Source of the DNA: Flavobacterium sp. HJJ
Lineage (GTDB): Bacteria; Bacteroidota; Bacteroidia; Flavobacteriales; Flavobacteriaceae
Assembly (NCBI RefSeq): GCF_015351475.1
Contig: NZ_JADKPR010000001.1
Coordinates: forward strand, 124,001 to 188,000
DNA: 64,000 nt
Reading direction: 5' to 3'
Position 1 is the first letter of the stretch. Every line of letters starts with the position of its first letter. The position numbers and the translations under genes were made by a program. Below the pieces are notes generated by a model that saw only the letters and a program-made list of their open reading frames with translations, was not told the DNA's origin and ran no database searches. Shown here piece after piece: positions 55,562 through 64,000 of the stretch.

Positions 55562-55798
55562 CTATCCTATTTCCTTAATCCCTTTTACAAACAGCCAGGA
55601 CATGAATAGTTTTTCACCGTCTTTGGTTTTAGCAGCCTGAAATTTTGGAGACAGAAATGTCCCCACAAGAAAAGCGGTCATTGGAATCCAAAAACCAGAT
55701 AAATTGGTGTATTGCTCTACCAAATATCGAAATGTTATAAACAATATAGCAAAACAGCCTAGATTATATAGAAATGCTCTTACTTGTAACTTTGTCAT
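55562..55798 (-). CDS. small membrane protein, unknown function
   Basis: 78 residues from ATG 55798 (MTKLQVRAFLYNLGCF...). Two hydrophobic segments are near 9-25 and 38-52. An in-frame ATG nine codons upstream (55825) exists. A reverse-strand TAATTTTG box at 55823-55830 overlaps it, so the shorter start is preferred. The C-terminal segment is charged and likely cytoplasmic. The family is not recognised. Confidence 0.5.
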   Translation of the reverse strand: MTKLQVRAFLYNLGCFAILFITFRYLVEQYTNLSGFWIPMTAFLVGTFLSPKFQAAKTKDGEKLFMSWLFVKGIKEIG

Positions 55799-56124
55799 TT
55801 TATTGTATTTAATTATGTTTCTCAAAATTAATAGAAAATCTAGTTATTTCTCAGAAATTGCTTCTTTTTATTTTAAGTCATAATTATACAGCAAAAAAAA
55901 CATACAATTAATATAAATTTAACAATAATTAACCCCTTTAAATTTTGTGTTAATTTATATATTAACTTTACGCACCTACCAAAACTAAAACACACAAGTC
56001 ACTGAATAACAAATGACTATGTTTTTAAAATTTGCCCCAAAATTACAATTGTATTTAAATTTCTTCTATTGAAAATTTAAATTAGTGATAAGATAATTTG
56101 TAACAATTTTTAAAACATACTATC
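55799..56124. other. intergenic region upstream of the hydrolase cluster
   Basis: AT-rich, without open frames. TTTG at 55944, 15 bases, then TAACTTTA at 55963-55970 could be a weak promoter for the cluster at 56125, leaving a leader of about 150 bases. I see no riboswitch-like fold or tRNA. Confidence 0.35.
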
Positions 56125-57024
56125 ATGGCAATTGACTTTTCTATCACAAGCACTGTTGCTTCTAACGGAAGAACAGCTTACAATGCACAGCGCATTAATT
56201 CAACTGAACCGAAATTCAACTTTGGCAATAAAACTCAATATGAAGGGAATTTTGGATTGTTCAACACTTCGGTTTCTGCAGGACAAGTTTATAACCCAGC
56301 AGATTATGCCGCCAAATATGGATTTTGGGCCTATTTTATTTATCCAACGGCAATGGCCGAAAGTTCAGGTTCTTTTAAATGTTTAAATACCTACGACAGA
56401 GCACAATTTACTTTTAGCTTTATGCAGTATGGGGCTCATGTTCCAAATGGTGATTTTGTAAAATTCTTCAGAAAACTGCTGCAGTTACCAAATGCTGCTG
56501 ACTATTTTCCAAAATTAGTATTATCCAACAATAGGATTTTTTATAAATCTAATGGAACTCTTTCTGCCTTAGAAAATGATTCTACTACTCAGCCATTAAT
56601 GGATTATCTCAACCCAACACTAAATGATATCGAAAATCAGGAACTAATATGCGCAGCACGTCTTGTTCACTGGGCTACTAATGATTCTAAGCATAGAGAA
56701 ATCCAAGTCGGAACTGCAATAGAAATGTATAAAGAAAACATGAAATCCTATCACAGCCGATACGGATTAAACAATGCTCCTGCAAATGTCTGTCAAATGA
56801 TTTGTGACATTCGGCATCAGGGAAGAGCGAAAAGCGACCGCATTGCACTTGCCTTGAATACCAATGGCAATTATGATAAAGCCTTTTCGAACTTATGCCA
56901 AATAGGTAATACAAATTATCAAACGAGAATAAATACTGTACGAAGCACAATAAAAAAGTTAACAGATTTAGGGAAATTCTCAATGAAATATGATTCTGTG
57001 AGCGGTGAATTTGTTAAGGCTTAG
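56125..57024 (+). CDS. muramidase/lytic-transglycosylase-like protein without signal peptide
   Basis: 299 residues. There is no signal peptide and no transmembrane helix. Residues 75-101 contain AMAESSG (Glu79), then TFSFMQYG, reminiscent of the ES...GLMQ catalytic block of GH23-type transglycosylases and lysozymes. The rest is alpha-helical and Trp/Tyr-rich, with several cysteines (86, 178, 225, 229 region). The family match is weak and the catalytic role is inferred. It is followed 142 bases later by a LysM-NlpC/P60 gene in the same direction. A wall-acting enzyme without a Sec signal suggests either cytoplasmic storage and lysis or export by a secretion machine not seen here. Confidence 0.5.
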   Translation: MAIDFSITSTVASNGRTAYNAQRINSTEPKFNFGNKTQYEGNFGLFNTSVSAGQVYNPADYAAKYGFWAYFIYPTAMAESSGSFKCLNTYDRAQFTFSFMQYGAHVPNGDFVKFFRKLLQLPNAADYFPKLVLSNNRIFYKSNGTLSALENDSTTQPLMDYLNPTLNDIENQELICAARLVHWATNDSKHREIQVGTAIEMYKENMKSYHSRYGLNNAPANVCQMICDIRHQGRAKSDRIALALNTNGNYDKAFSNLCQIGNTNYQTRINTVRSTIKKLTDLGKFSMKYDSVSGEFVKA

Positions 57025-57165
57025 AAATTAATAATACTTTCAAACTGAAAAGAGGAAATCAGAGCAGGGAAAAAATATAACAATCAAATCATAAACACTT
57101 GAATAACAAGTAATTTAAAAACAAAGCAAGTAAAATTTATCAAAACCAACTCAAAAAAACAAATC

Positions 57166-57819
57166 ATGAAATACACTATCAAATCAGGAGATACTCTGTC
57201 AAAAATCGCTCAAAAAAACAAAATCAGCCTTCAGCTACTCTTGAGTGTTAACCCACAAATAAAAAATCACGATTTAATACAGCTGGGACAAATTATAACT
57301 GTACCTAACATTCAGGATGTACCCGTTGAAGCTGAATTCAATTTCAGTAAAGGAACCGAAGCTATTTTAAGCAGAGCTAGATCAGCTATTAACCATGGAA
57401 TTAATTATAAATTAGGTGAAGGAGGAACTCATTCAGAAGATAATTTACCAACACGTAATAAACTTTGCGACTGCAGCGGATTTGTATGCTGGGTATTGGG
57501 CCTAAACAGAAAAACTACTATTCCATTTTATTCCAAACATGGCGGCTGGATATATACAGATTCAATAGAAGATGATGTAAACAGTAGCAGCGGGATATTT
57601 GAACGCCTTACAAGCCCAGAACCGGGATGCATTGTGGTTTATGGGAATGGTCCAAAAATAGGCCATGTAGGTATTGTAAGCGAAGTACGCAATGGAATAA
57701 TGAGCAAAGTTATTCATTGCAGTTCAGGAAACCAATCCAAACTAGGTTATTCGATTGAAGAAACAGCACCCAATGTTTTCAATAGAGCTGATGCTCTTTG
57801 GGGAAGATTTGTAGGGTAA
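57166..57819 (+). CDS. LysM and NlpC/P60-type cell-wall hydrolase
   Basis: 217 residues. The N-terminal LysM domain (1-48: YTIKSGDTLSKIAQKN to GQIITVP) binds peptidoglycan. The catalytic domain has Cys103 in CDCSGFVCWVLG, His167 in IGHVGIVSEV, and HCSSGN at 184-189 as the third site. This is the Cys-His pattern of NlpC/P60 endopeptidases, though with an unusual CDCSG. There is no signal peptide. It likely cuts wall peptide. It belongs to the cluster 56125-60762. Confidence 0.8.
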   Translation: MKYTIKSGDTLSKIAQKNKISLQLLLSVNPQIKNHDLIQLGQIITVPNIQDVPVEAEFNFSKGTEAILSRARSAINHGINYKLGEGGTHSEDNLPTRNKLCDCSGFVCWVLGLNRKTTIPFYSKHGGWIYTDSIEDDVNSSSGIFERLTSPEPGCIVVYGNGPKIGHVGIVSEVRNGIMSKVIHCSSGNQSKLGYSIEETAPNVFNRADALWGRFVG

Positions 57820-57881
57820 ATAGATTTTTTTACAGAAAAAGTAAAACTAAGAGAACAGTTAGAAATTAAATTTAAAAAATT

Positions 57882-58295
57882 ATGAAAACGTATAACACTA
57901 ATAATTCCGATGATATAAGAATCCAATTTGATTTATCGAACAATTTGGGGTTTATACCATTATATACAAAAGTATTTCTTGATCTTCAAAATGGAATAAA
58001 TCCTCAGTCACCAACTTTTACGACACCAATGCATCTTGCAGATGCATCTATTCCTTTAACCTCTTGGTTTAAACATAATAAAGGTCTTTTAATCTTTGAA
58101 ACTTATATTAGTTATAAATCATTAAATACACTCACAGCAGATGTAATTATGGAAAAGGCAAAAAAATTGATTTTCGAATATAAAATAGAAGATTCCAATG
58201 ACGGAAGTGAAGTCTTTACATCGTATGATTTTGGACCAGCTATTATCAAAAGTAAAGAACTCATTTTTTTTAAAGCTTATATTGATTTAATATGA
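57882..58295 (+). CDS. small soluble protein of unknown function, translationally coupled to next gene
   Basis: 137 residues, without signal or membrane segment. It is predicted soluble with mixed helices and strands (IRIQFDLSNNLGFIPLYTKVFL is typical). I do not recognise the family. It overlaps the next gene by four bases (ATGA), showing tight coupling. Its place after the hydrolase genes makes an inhibitor or chaperone role possible, which is inferred and unsupported by sequence motifs. Confidence 0.5.
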   Translation: MKTYNTNNSDDIRIQFDLSNNLGFIPLYTKVFLDLQNGINPQSPTFTTPMHLADASIPLTSWFKHNKGLLIFETYISYKSLNTLTADVIMEKAKKLIFEYKIEDSNDGSEVFTSYDFGPAIIKSKELIFFKAYIDLI

Positions 58296-59368
58296 AAAAA
58301 CATCTCACTTTCTTACTTTTTGGACTTATCCAAATTTGTGCCTCACAAAACACTGCCAATTCAGTTGATTTAAAAGGAGTCCAAATCCTGAACTCAACTG
58401 CCTTATCCCTTCTTGACAATACTGCATCGATAATCACTTCAAATACTGACTGTAAAGATTTCAACATAAATACTGAAAATTTATCAAACATATCTGTAGA
58501 TTTTAGCCTAAACAAAGGAAAACTCAATGGTTTGGAATATTACGGACTTGGAAAAAGCATCAATGATTTTAAACAAGCTACCATAGACAAACTATTTAGA
58601 CCTAATGTTTCAGCTGTAATAAAGCAAACAGACAGCACAACTAATTTAGCAGCTGGATTTAACGTAAATGTTTTGACAGTATTCCGTTCAAAAGCAGAAA
58701 ACATAAAAACAGCTTATCTATCAATTAGAAAAAGTACTGAAAAATTGGAAAAAGAAGCAAAATTAATAATAATAAAACGTTTTTCAGATTTAAAACAACC
58801 CTCACCTGAATATGATAACCAATACGCAAAAATATTAGATTCTTTGCCAACCTATGACAAAGCAAAAACAGATGAATTTGCAGAGATATTAAAAAAACCA
58901 TTATTTTCACTGGATTTGGCAGCAGCATACAGTACTTTATATTCCGACAATACTCATGGAAACAGCCAACAGGATAGAATTGGTGTTTGGAGTACTCTTA
59001 CATTTTCTCCAAAAGTGGAAAATAATTATCTTAATCTTTACGGGTTCATCAGATATATAAAAGATAATTCTGTTTACAGCAAATTAACTTCAAATTATTC
59101 CGATCAAGTTGAATATTTTGATTATGGCTGTAAAATACAAATAGACATCAATGCGATTTCATTTGGTTATGAATACATCAAAAGAAATGGTAATGGAAAA
59201 GATTATAGATCTGTTGGAATAATACAATACAAGATTAACTCTAATTATTATCTAACAGGAGGTTTTGGCAAAAATTTCACTTCTGATTCATCGAAAGACT
59301 TAGTCTCACTTTTAGGAATTCGCTGGGGAATTAACAAAAAAGACAGTAAAGAATGGGAAACCCAATAA
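58292..59368 (+). CDS. exported protein, predicted outer-membrane beta-barrel
   Basis: 358 residues. The signal peptide is MKKHLTFLLFGLIQICAS. Residues 20-190 are helical and charged. From about residue 200 alternating strands appear (RIGVWSTLTFSPKVENNYLNLYGFIRYI in part, GCKIQIDINAISFGYEYI, YYLTGGFGKNF, LVSLLGIRWGINK) and look like a small C-terminal barrel. The start is coupled to the gene before (ATGA overlap). The family is not recognised. It could anchor the cluster's function in the outer membrane. Confidence 0.55.
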   Translation: MKKHLTFLLFGLIQICASQNTANSVDLKGVQILNSTALSLLDNTASIITSNTDCKDFNINTENLSNISVDFSLNKGKLNGLEYYGLGKSINDFKQATIDKLFRPNVSAVIKQTDSTTNLAAGFNVNVLTVFRSKAENIKTAYLSIRKSTEKLEKEAKLIIIKRFSDLKQPSPEYDNQYAKILDSLPTYDKAKTDEFAEILKKPLFSLDLAAAYSTLYSDNTHGNSQQDRIGVWSTLTFSPKVENNYLNLYGFIRYIKDNSVYSKLTSNYSDQVEYFDYGCKIQIDINAISFGYEYIKRNGNGKDYRSVGIIQYKINSNYYLTGGFGKNFTSDSSKDLVSLLGIRWGINKKDSKEWETQ

Positions 59369-59418
59369 TAGGGGAATTATCATTACAAATATCAAATTCA
59401 TAATCAAACGCAATAATT

Positions 59419-60762
59419 ATGTCAAATAAAATTGGAATATACATTACAGGACTTGGACAATCTATTGATAATGAAACTGTAGAAAAATATAGCGAAAGAC
59501 TTAAAAATGAATTGAGCTTTAAAACAACTGGATATGAATATTCTATCAAAACAAAAAAAATATTATATCAGCCGGAAAAAGAAAGCACAGTTGTTAGTAT
59601 TGTTAAAAAGGATAAGAAAACTAATGCCGAGGAAGTAATTTACAAAATGTATGATTTTCAATATCATAAAATACTAACAGATAAGTTTAATCAATATAAT
59701 ATTCTTTTTAAAACTTTAATTCTTTCTGTATTAGTTATTAAAAAAATACCGCAGATTATACTTAGGATGGTTAATAGTAATGGATTTGACAGACCTTATC
59801 AAACTTTTTATGCATTCTTTATTATTTTTCTAATATCCTTATCAGTTCTTTTTTTAGTTCCTTCAGCAGTTAGTATATTAACTATTGATAATAAGGCAGA
59901 CCAAGAAAATATATCTGCAGAAAAAAAACAAAATATAACTGTTAAAAAGGCGCCTCAAAAAAAAATAGTAACAACACATAAAACAACATTAACCGATAAA
60001 CTAATAGCAGAAGAATCTTTTAAAGATTTTATAGATCGCTATTCTAAAACAATATCAGAAAGTATTAATCATTATATCGAAAATATTAGGACATTGGGGC
60101 AAATCACATTACCAATAACCACACTGCTTTTGGTTCTCATACCCCAATCAAAAACTATAATTACTTCTTTATCTACCGAATTTGCTTGTGTTGATGCCTA
60201 TATTAATAATGGCGAACAAAGCCAAATTTTATTAGGAAACCTTGATTTGTTAGTAGAATACATCGCTGAAAATGAACCTGATCCAGAAATACATTTTCAC
60301 ACCTATAGCTTTGGGAGCATCCTTGCTATAGACGCTCTATTCCCGATAGCCGAAATTCCTCCTTCTGACAATATCCAAAATTTAACTAAACTGCTCATTA
60401 CTACCGGAAATCCTTTTGAATTCATTAATGCCTATTATCCTTCTTTTTATAATAGAAGAAGTGAAACAATGAAAGACTCCTTAAAATGGATAAATATATA
60501 TTCCGTATCCGATGTTTTTGCAACAAATTATAGATGTGATGCTAATCGAGGAGAAGCCGAATTTGGAATTAAAAATGTTTATCTTTTACCTGAAAATATC
60601 AATTATGAAATCACATCCGACAAAGCAATGAATCCTATTACTTTTTTATCATTAAGTATCGTTAAAATGCACAAATGTTATTGGGATCCAACTACAATAG
60701 GGCAAAGCTGTATGAAAGTATTACTGCCTTCAATGATAAAAAACAAATTTATATCTGCCTAA
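59419..60762 (+). CDS. membrane-associated alpha/beta-hydrolase-like (lipase-type) protein
   Basis: 447 residues. Hydrophobic segments near 95-115, 137-160 and 228-245 precede the C-terminal domain. That domain has Ser297 in HTYSFGSILAIDAL (a TxSxG variant of the lipase GxSxG nucleophile elbow), Asp365 in VSDVFATNY and His418 in VKMHKCYWDP, a plausible catalytic triad in the normal order. The N terminus (IYITGLGQS) could be the first strand and oxyanion loop of the fold. The substrate is unknown. A lipase or phospholipase of the envelope is likely. It is the last gene of the cluster, closed by a terminator. Confidence 0.6.
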   Translation: MSNKIGIYITGLGQSIDNETVEKYSERLKNELSFKTTGYEYSIKTKKILYQPEKESTVVSIVKKDKKTNAEEVIYKMYDFQYHKILTDKFNQYNILFKTLILSVLVIKKIPQIILRMVNSNGFDRPYQTFYAFFIIFLISLSVLFLVPSAVSILTIDNKADQENISAEKKQNITVKKAPQKKIVTTHKTTLTDKLIAEESFKDFIDRYSKTISESINHYIENIRTLGQITLPITTLLLVLIPQSKTIITSLSTEFACVDAYINNGEQSQILLGNLDLLVEYIAENEPDPEIHFHTYSFGSILAIDALFPIAEIPPSDNIQNLTKLLITTGNPFEFINAYYPSFYNRRSETMKDSLKWINIYSVSDVFATNYRCDANRGEAEFGIKNVYLLPENINYEITSDKAMNPITFLSLSIVKMHKCYWDPTTIGQSCMKVLLPSMIKNKFISA

Positions 60763-60780
60763 TTAAAAATTATTAAGCAA

Positions 60781-60830
60781 AAAAAGTCCCGATAAACACC
60801 ATTCTAAATAGTAATTATCGGGACTTTTTT
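60781..60830. terminator. bidirectional hairpin terminator
   Basis: AAAAAGTCCCGATAA at 60781-60795 pairs with TTATCGGGACTTTTT at 60815-60829, between convergent genes. Confidence 0.85.
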
Positions 60831-60843
60831 ATAGTTATAAAAA

Positions 60844-62007
60844 TTATTCAGAAGCAGTCTGAAACTTCGTTCTCTTACTTCCTTCATACATTTCATATTT
60901 CACCAATCTAGCTTCAATACTGGCATTGAAAAGTTTTATTTTTCGGGAAGGTTTCAATCCAACAAACTTCAAGGCATCTAAGTTCCCGGTAATGAACCAA
61001 GCATTCGTCCCTGGATAATTTTTCTTCAAGGTATCGCCAATGTTTTTATAAAATTGCTCCATGTGTATGTCCAAACGCTCATCATACGGAGGATTGAAAA
61101 CCATGTGCAATTTTCCCTGCGAATTCTTCTCTGTATCAAAGAAGTTATTTTCCTGTATAGAAACATACTCAGACAAATTAGCATTTCTCACATTGTCTTT
61201 CGCTTTTTGAACTGCTGAAGGTGCTTTATCATAACCTTTTATAGTATAATGAAACTCACGAACGCGCTTCAATAAACTATCCTGAATATTATCAAACAAA
61301 CCATTGTCCCAATCGTTCCATTTTTCAAAAGCAAATTCTTTACGATTAATATTCGCAGGAATATTGCAGGCAATCATTGCAGCTTCAACCAGGAAAGTCC
61401 CGGAACCGCACATCGGATCCAAGAAATCTGTCTGACCATCCCAACCTGAAAGCAGTAAAATTCCAGCAGCCAAAACTTCATTTATAGGAGCAATATTGGT
61501 TGCCGTTCTATAACCGCGCTGATGTAATGAATTTCCAGAGGTATCCAATGAAACCGAAACCTGATCTTTATCAATATGAATATTAATTCTTAAATCTGGA
61601 AAAGCTTTATCAATGCTTGGACGCTGACCCGTTCTTTCTCTAAACTGATCAACAATCGCATCTTTACATTTTTGTGACACATATTCCGAGTGATTAAAAT
61701 ACTCCGAATGCACCGTAGTATCAATCACAAAAGTCTGGTTTGCATTGATATATTTTGACCAGTTCGTCCCGCGAATTCCTTTATATAAATCTTGTTCGTT
61801 TTTTGCCTTAAAAAAATAAATTGGTTTCAAAATCTTCAAAGCGGTGCGCAAAGACAAATTTGCTTTGTACATAAATCCTTTGTCTCCCTTAAAACTCACC
61901 ATTCTCACCCCCTGCTCCACGTCCTGAGCTCCCAGCATTTGCAGTTCTTTTGCCAGTATTTCTTCAAAACCAAAAAAGGTTTTGGCAATCATCTTAAAAT
62001 TCTCCAT
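60844..62007 (-). CDS. THUMP-domain class I RNA methyltransferase (RlmL/YcbY N-terminal type)
   Basis: 387 residues from ATG 62007 (MENFKMIAKTFFGFEEILAKEL). An in-frame ATG eleven codons earlier (62040) lies before the conserved start and is less likely. A THUMP domain occupies the N-terminal third. The SAM-binding motifs are DFLDPMCGSGTFLVEAAMIA (part) and the catalytic NPPYDERL. This is the N6/N2-methylating RNA family that includes RlmL (23S rRNA m2G2445). The Bacteroidota member is a single-domain version. The exact target is inferred. It is divergent from the next gene. Confidence 0.87.
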   Translation of the reverse strand: MENFKMIAKTFFGFEEILAKELQMLGAQDVEQGVRMVSFKGDKGFMYKANLSLRTALKILKPIYFFKAKNEQDLYKGIRGTNWSKYINANQTFVIDTTVHSEYFNHSEYVSQKCKDAIVDQFRERTGQRPSIDKAFPDLRINIHIDKDQVSVSLDTSGNSLHQRGYRTATNIAPINEVLAAGILLLSGWDGQTDFLDPMCGSGTFLVEAAMIACNIPANINRKEFAFEKWNDWDNGLFDNIQDSLLKRVREFHYTIKGYDKAPSAVQKAKDNVRNANLSEYVSIQENNFFDTEKNSQGKLHMVFNPPYDERLDIHMEQFYKNIGDTLKKNYPGTNAWFITGNLDALKFVGLKPSRKIKLFNASIEARLVKYEMYEGSKRTKFQTASE

Positions 62008-62083
62008 CTCTCTGTATAAATTCCAATAATTAAATTTCAAGTCCCAAACGGCCCGAAATAGTATATTTTCTGCAAAAATACAC

Positions 62084-62091
62084 TAAATTTG
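62084..62091 (+). promoter_or_regulatory. -7 box upstream of the SAM methyltransferase gene
   Basis: TAAATTTG fits TAnnTTTG, 29 bases before the ATG at 62121. A reverse-strand -7 box (TATTTTTG, 62073-62080) for the THUMP gene lies beside it, so two divergent -7 boxes are adjacent. Clear -33 boxes are missing for both. Confidence 0.35.
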
Positions 62092-62120
62092 CGGGACTTA
62101 AATTAATTGAAAAAGAATAA

Positions 62121-62885
62121 ATGTCCGATTCTGTAAATAACAAAGCACAAATTAACTCTGCCAATCCCGAAAATTGGTTTGCCTCTTGGTTCGACAGTCC
62201 TTATTACCATATACTTTACAAAGAAAGAAATTATAGAGAAGCCCAGCTGTTTATGGACAATCTCACCCATTACCTAAATCTTCCTGAGAAAGCCAAAGTG
62301 CTGGATTTAGCCTGCGGAAAAGGGCGGCATTCTATCTATTTAAACCAATTAGGTTTTGACGTTATCGGTGCCGATTTATCCGAAAACAGTATAAAAGAAG
62401 CGCAAAGAAACAGCAACAAAACCTTGCATTTTCAGGTACACGATATGCGTGAGGTTTTTGAAGATAAGTTTGATGCTATTTTCAATTTGTTTACCAGTTT
62501 TGGTTATTTTGAAAACGATGAGGATAACCTCACCACTCTAAAAGCTATCAAGGAAAGCTTAACCGAATATGGTTTTGCAGTAATCGATTTTATGAATGTT
62601 ACCAATGTACTCAATAACTTGGTTCCCGAAGAAGTAAAACACGTAGACGGAATCGATTTTCACATCAAACGCTATCTGAAAGACGGACATATTTACAAGG
62701 AAATTGATTTTGAAGACAAAGATCAGAAATATCATTTCACTGAAAAAGTAAAAGCGCTTACGCTAAAGGACTTTGAAGAAATGATGAACGAAGCCGGCAT
62801 ATTTTTACTGGATATTTTTGGTGATTATAAGCTGAAAAAATTCCACAAAACCGAAAGCGAAAGATTGATTATGATTTTTAAGTAA
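62121..62885 (+). CDS. class I SAM-dependent methyltransferase
   Basis: 254 residues. The SAM loop is KVLDLACGKGRHSIYL, followed by the acidic residue in VIGADLSENS and motif IV IFNLFTSFGYF. The C-terminal part extends the fold with KHVDGIDFHIKRYLKDG-type strands. This is the methyltransferase-25/11 type, acting on a small molecule or protein. The substrate is unknown. It is divergent from the THUMP gene and followed by an intergenic repeat. Confidence 0.85.
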   Translation: MSDSVNNKAQINSANPENWFASWFDSPYYHILYKERNYREAQLFMDNLTHYLNLPEKAKVLDLACGKGRHSIYLNQLGFDVIGADLSENSIKEAQRNSNKTLHFQVHDMREVFEDKFDAIFNLFTSFGYFENDEDNLTTLKAIKESLTEYGFAVIDFMNVTNVLNNLVPEEVKHVDGIDFHIKRYLKDGHIYKEIDFEDKDQKYHFTEKVKALTLKDFEEMMNEAGIFLLDIFGDYKLKKFHKTESERLIMIFK

Positions 62886-62983
62886 TTGTTTAATCGAGCA
62901 ATTGTTTAACTGTTTAATCGGTTAAACAAATACACAATTAAACGATAAAACAAATAAACAGTTCAACAAATCAACAACAAAAA
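62886..62983. repeat. TTGTTTAA-rich inverted repeat
   Basis: The left arm TTGTTTAACTGTTTAATCG (62902-62920) is partly complementary to 62943-62969 (CGATAAAACAAATAAACAG...CAA), and the gap is filled with similar words. It resembles the other dispersed AT-rich intergenic repeats in the window in style but not in sequence. Confidence 0.45.
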
Positions 62984-63652
62984 ATGAACTACCTTTTACC
63001 TTTACTTTCCGTGCTTCTTGGTTACTTTATTGCCTTATTTTTAAAGCCAAAAAGTAAAACCAATCTAAAGCTTCTGCTTGCTTTTAGCGGGTCGTTCCTG
63101 TTATCACTCACTGTGATGCATTTACTACCGGAAGTGTACAAAAGCCACAATCATAACATTGGTATTTTTATAATGCTGGGAATTTTGTTCCAGATCATAC
63201 TGGAATTTTTCTCCAAAGGAGCCGAACACGGTCACGTTCACGGACATGACAAAATGTATCAAATTCCGTGGTTACTGTTCATCAGCCTTTGTATACATGC
63301 TTTTCTAGAAGGATTTCCAGTAAGCCATCATCACGATTTAGCATTGGGAATAGCTATTCATCACTTCCCTATTGCCATTATTCTGACGACCTTTTTCATC
63401 AATGCATCACTCAGCCGAAATGCAATCTTTTTCTTCATGATCACCTTTGCTGTCATGACACCGTTAGGCACCGTTGCTTCCGATTTCATTCCGCAATTGA
63501 ATGACTATTACATCGAAATAACCGCCGTAGTCATTGGAATTTTATTCCACATTTCATCCACTATCATTTTTGAAAGCAGTGAAGGACACAAATTCAATAT
63601 CGCCAAAGTTTCGATGATTGTAATTGGGATTGTATTGGCTTGCTTTTTATAA
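62984..63652 (+). CDS. ZIP-family metal transporter
   Basis: 222 residues with about eight hydrophobic helices. A His-rich loop (EHGHVHGHDKMYQ) lies between helices III and IV. The metal-site motifs are HAFLEGFPVSHHHDLALGIAIHHFP (in part, HxxxEG and HHxP types). ZIP proteins import zinc, iron or manganese. It is a single gene. Confidence 0.88.
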   Translation: MNYLLPLLSVLLGYFIALFLKPKSKTNLKLLLAFSGSFLLSLTVMHLLPEVYKSHNHNIGIFIMLGILFQIILEFFSKGAEHGHVHGHDKMYQIPWLLFISLCIHAFLEGFPVSHHHDLALGIAIHHFPIAIILTTFFINASLSRNAIFFFMITFAVMTPLGTVASDFIPQLNDYYIEITAVVIGILFHISSTIIFESSEGHKFNIAKVSMIVIGIVLACFL

Positions 63653-63709
63653 ATTTGGGCGTGCCACGAAAGTGCTATAAACAAGTTTGATAATAAATCA
63701 CAAAAGAAC

Positions 63710-64000
63710 ATGGGATTTAAACATTTATTTAAAGTAAAATTGAATTGGAATTCAGTTCCAAAAGAAACAATTTCGACTTCTAGAAAATACCTTAAAAACC
63801 ATCAGATTACCATCGAAGGAAAAGAAATTTTAAACCTCTCGGCCGCCAAAGCTTTCAAAGGCGATCCCAGTTTATACAATCCCGAAGATTTATTATTGAG
63901 TTCAGTAGTTTCCTGTCACATGATGTCGTATTTGTATGTCTGCTCACAAAACGGAATTGATATCCTTTCCTATCAGGACGATGCCGAAGCTACTCTCGAA
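63710..64000 (+). CDS. OsmC-family protein (partial, 3' end outside window)
   Basis: From ATG 63710 the frame stays open for 97 codons to the edge. LNLSAAKAFKGDPSLYNPED precedes LLLSSVVSCHMMSYLYVC, where the Cys after Ser-Val-Val-Ser is in the peroxidatic position of OsmC. The second redox Cys would lie beyond the window. It is different from the OsmC protein at 50814. It is 57 bases after the ZIP gene and could share its transcript. Confidence 0.8.
   Translation, partial: MGFKHLFKVKLNWNSVPKETISTSRKYLKNHQITIEGKEILNLSAAKAFKGDPSLYNPEDLLLSSVVSCHMMSYLYVCSQNGIDILSYQDDAEATLE

Overview
The window looks like chromosomal DNA of a Flavobacterium-type member of the Bacteroidota. It is AT-rich. Coding starts lack Shine-Dalgarno sequences but often sit behind TAnnTTTG-type -7 boxes. 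It carries a SusC/SusD pair, a giant protein with a type IX secretion (T9SS) sorting tail, an extended Rho, and lineage families such as DUF4293, DUF6452 and DUF6048. I saw no rRNA, tRNA, CRISPR array, phage or IS transposase. Genus assignment is inference; no search was run.

Layout. 1-8.2 kb: partial MazG-like gene, M49 dipeptidyl peptidase III, SRPBCC/GyrI-like protein, an ECF sigma factor with two envelope partner genes, a Ycf48-like beta-propeller, and an Asn/Gln/Arg/Tyr-rich repeat protein. 8.3-20.3 kb: mostly housekeeping (Kup, RsmB-like methyltransferase, Rho, DUF4293, a NarL/TPR-kinase two-component pair, a YfcE-like phosphodiesterase, TruA, an ABC exporter), with a MITE-like element carrying a 9-bp target duplication at 17.4 kb. 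20.5-28.8 kb: one 2746-residue leucine-rich-repeat protein made of eleven related modules. 29.3-42.0 kb: a peptide-acquisition-like locus with a metzincin-type protease, an M48-like lipoprotein protease, a DUF5018-like lipoprotein, SusD, SusC and a LytS/LytTR regulatory pair. Between the two convergent protease genes lies a helically phased array of about 20 short units (32265-32690). 42.2-50.8 kb: dihydrolipoyl dehydrogenase, CysK, an Lrp regulator divergent from a histidine decarboxylase, an SGNH esterase pseudogene, the CysE-CysM operon and an aldo/keto reductase. 50.8-55.8 kb: OsmC, lipoproteins, RlmD and the DUF6452-DUF6048 operon. 56.1-60.8 kb: a five-gene accessory cluster with muramidase-like, LysM-NlpC/P60, beta-barrel-like and lipase-like proteins. 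60.8-64 kb: THUMP methyltransferase, another methyltransferase, a ZIP transporter and a partial OsmC.

Working together: the LytS/LytTR pair probably controls the SusCD locus, whose neighbouring proteases would supply peptides. CysE, CysM and CysK make cysteine. Lrp and histidine decarboxylase form a divergent pair with dyads between them. Convergent gene pairs are separated by strong hairpin terminators.

The most unusual items are the 21.3-bp-period array at 32.3-32.7 kb, the eleven-module LRR protein, the wall-hydrolase cluster at 56-61 kb and the MITE-like element.
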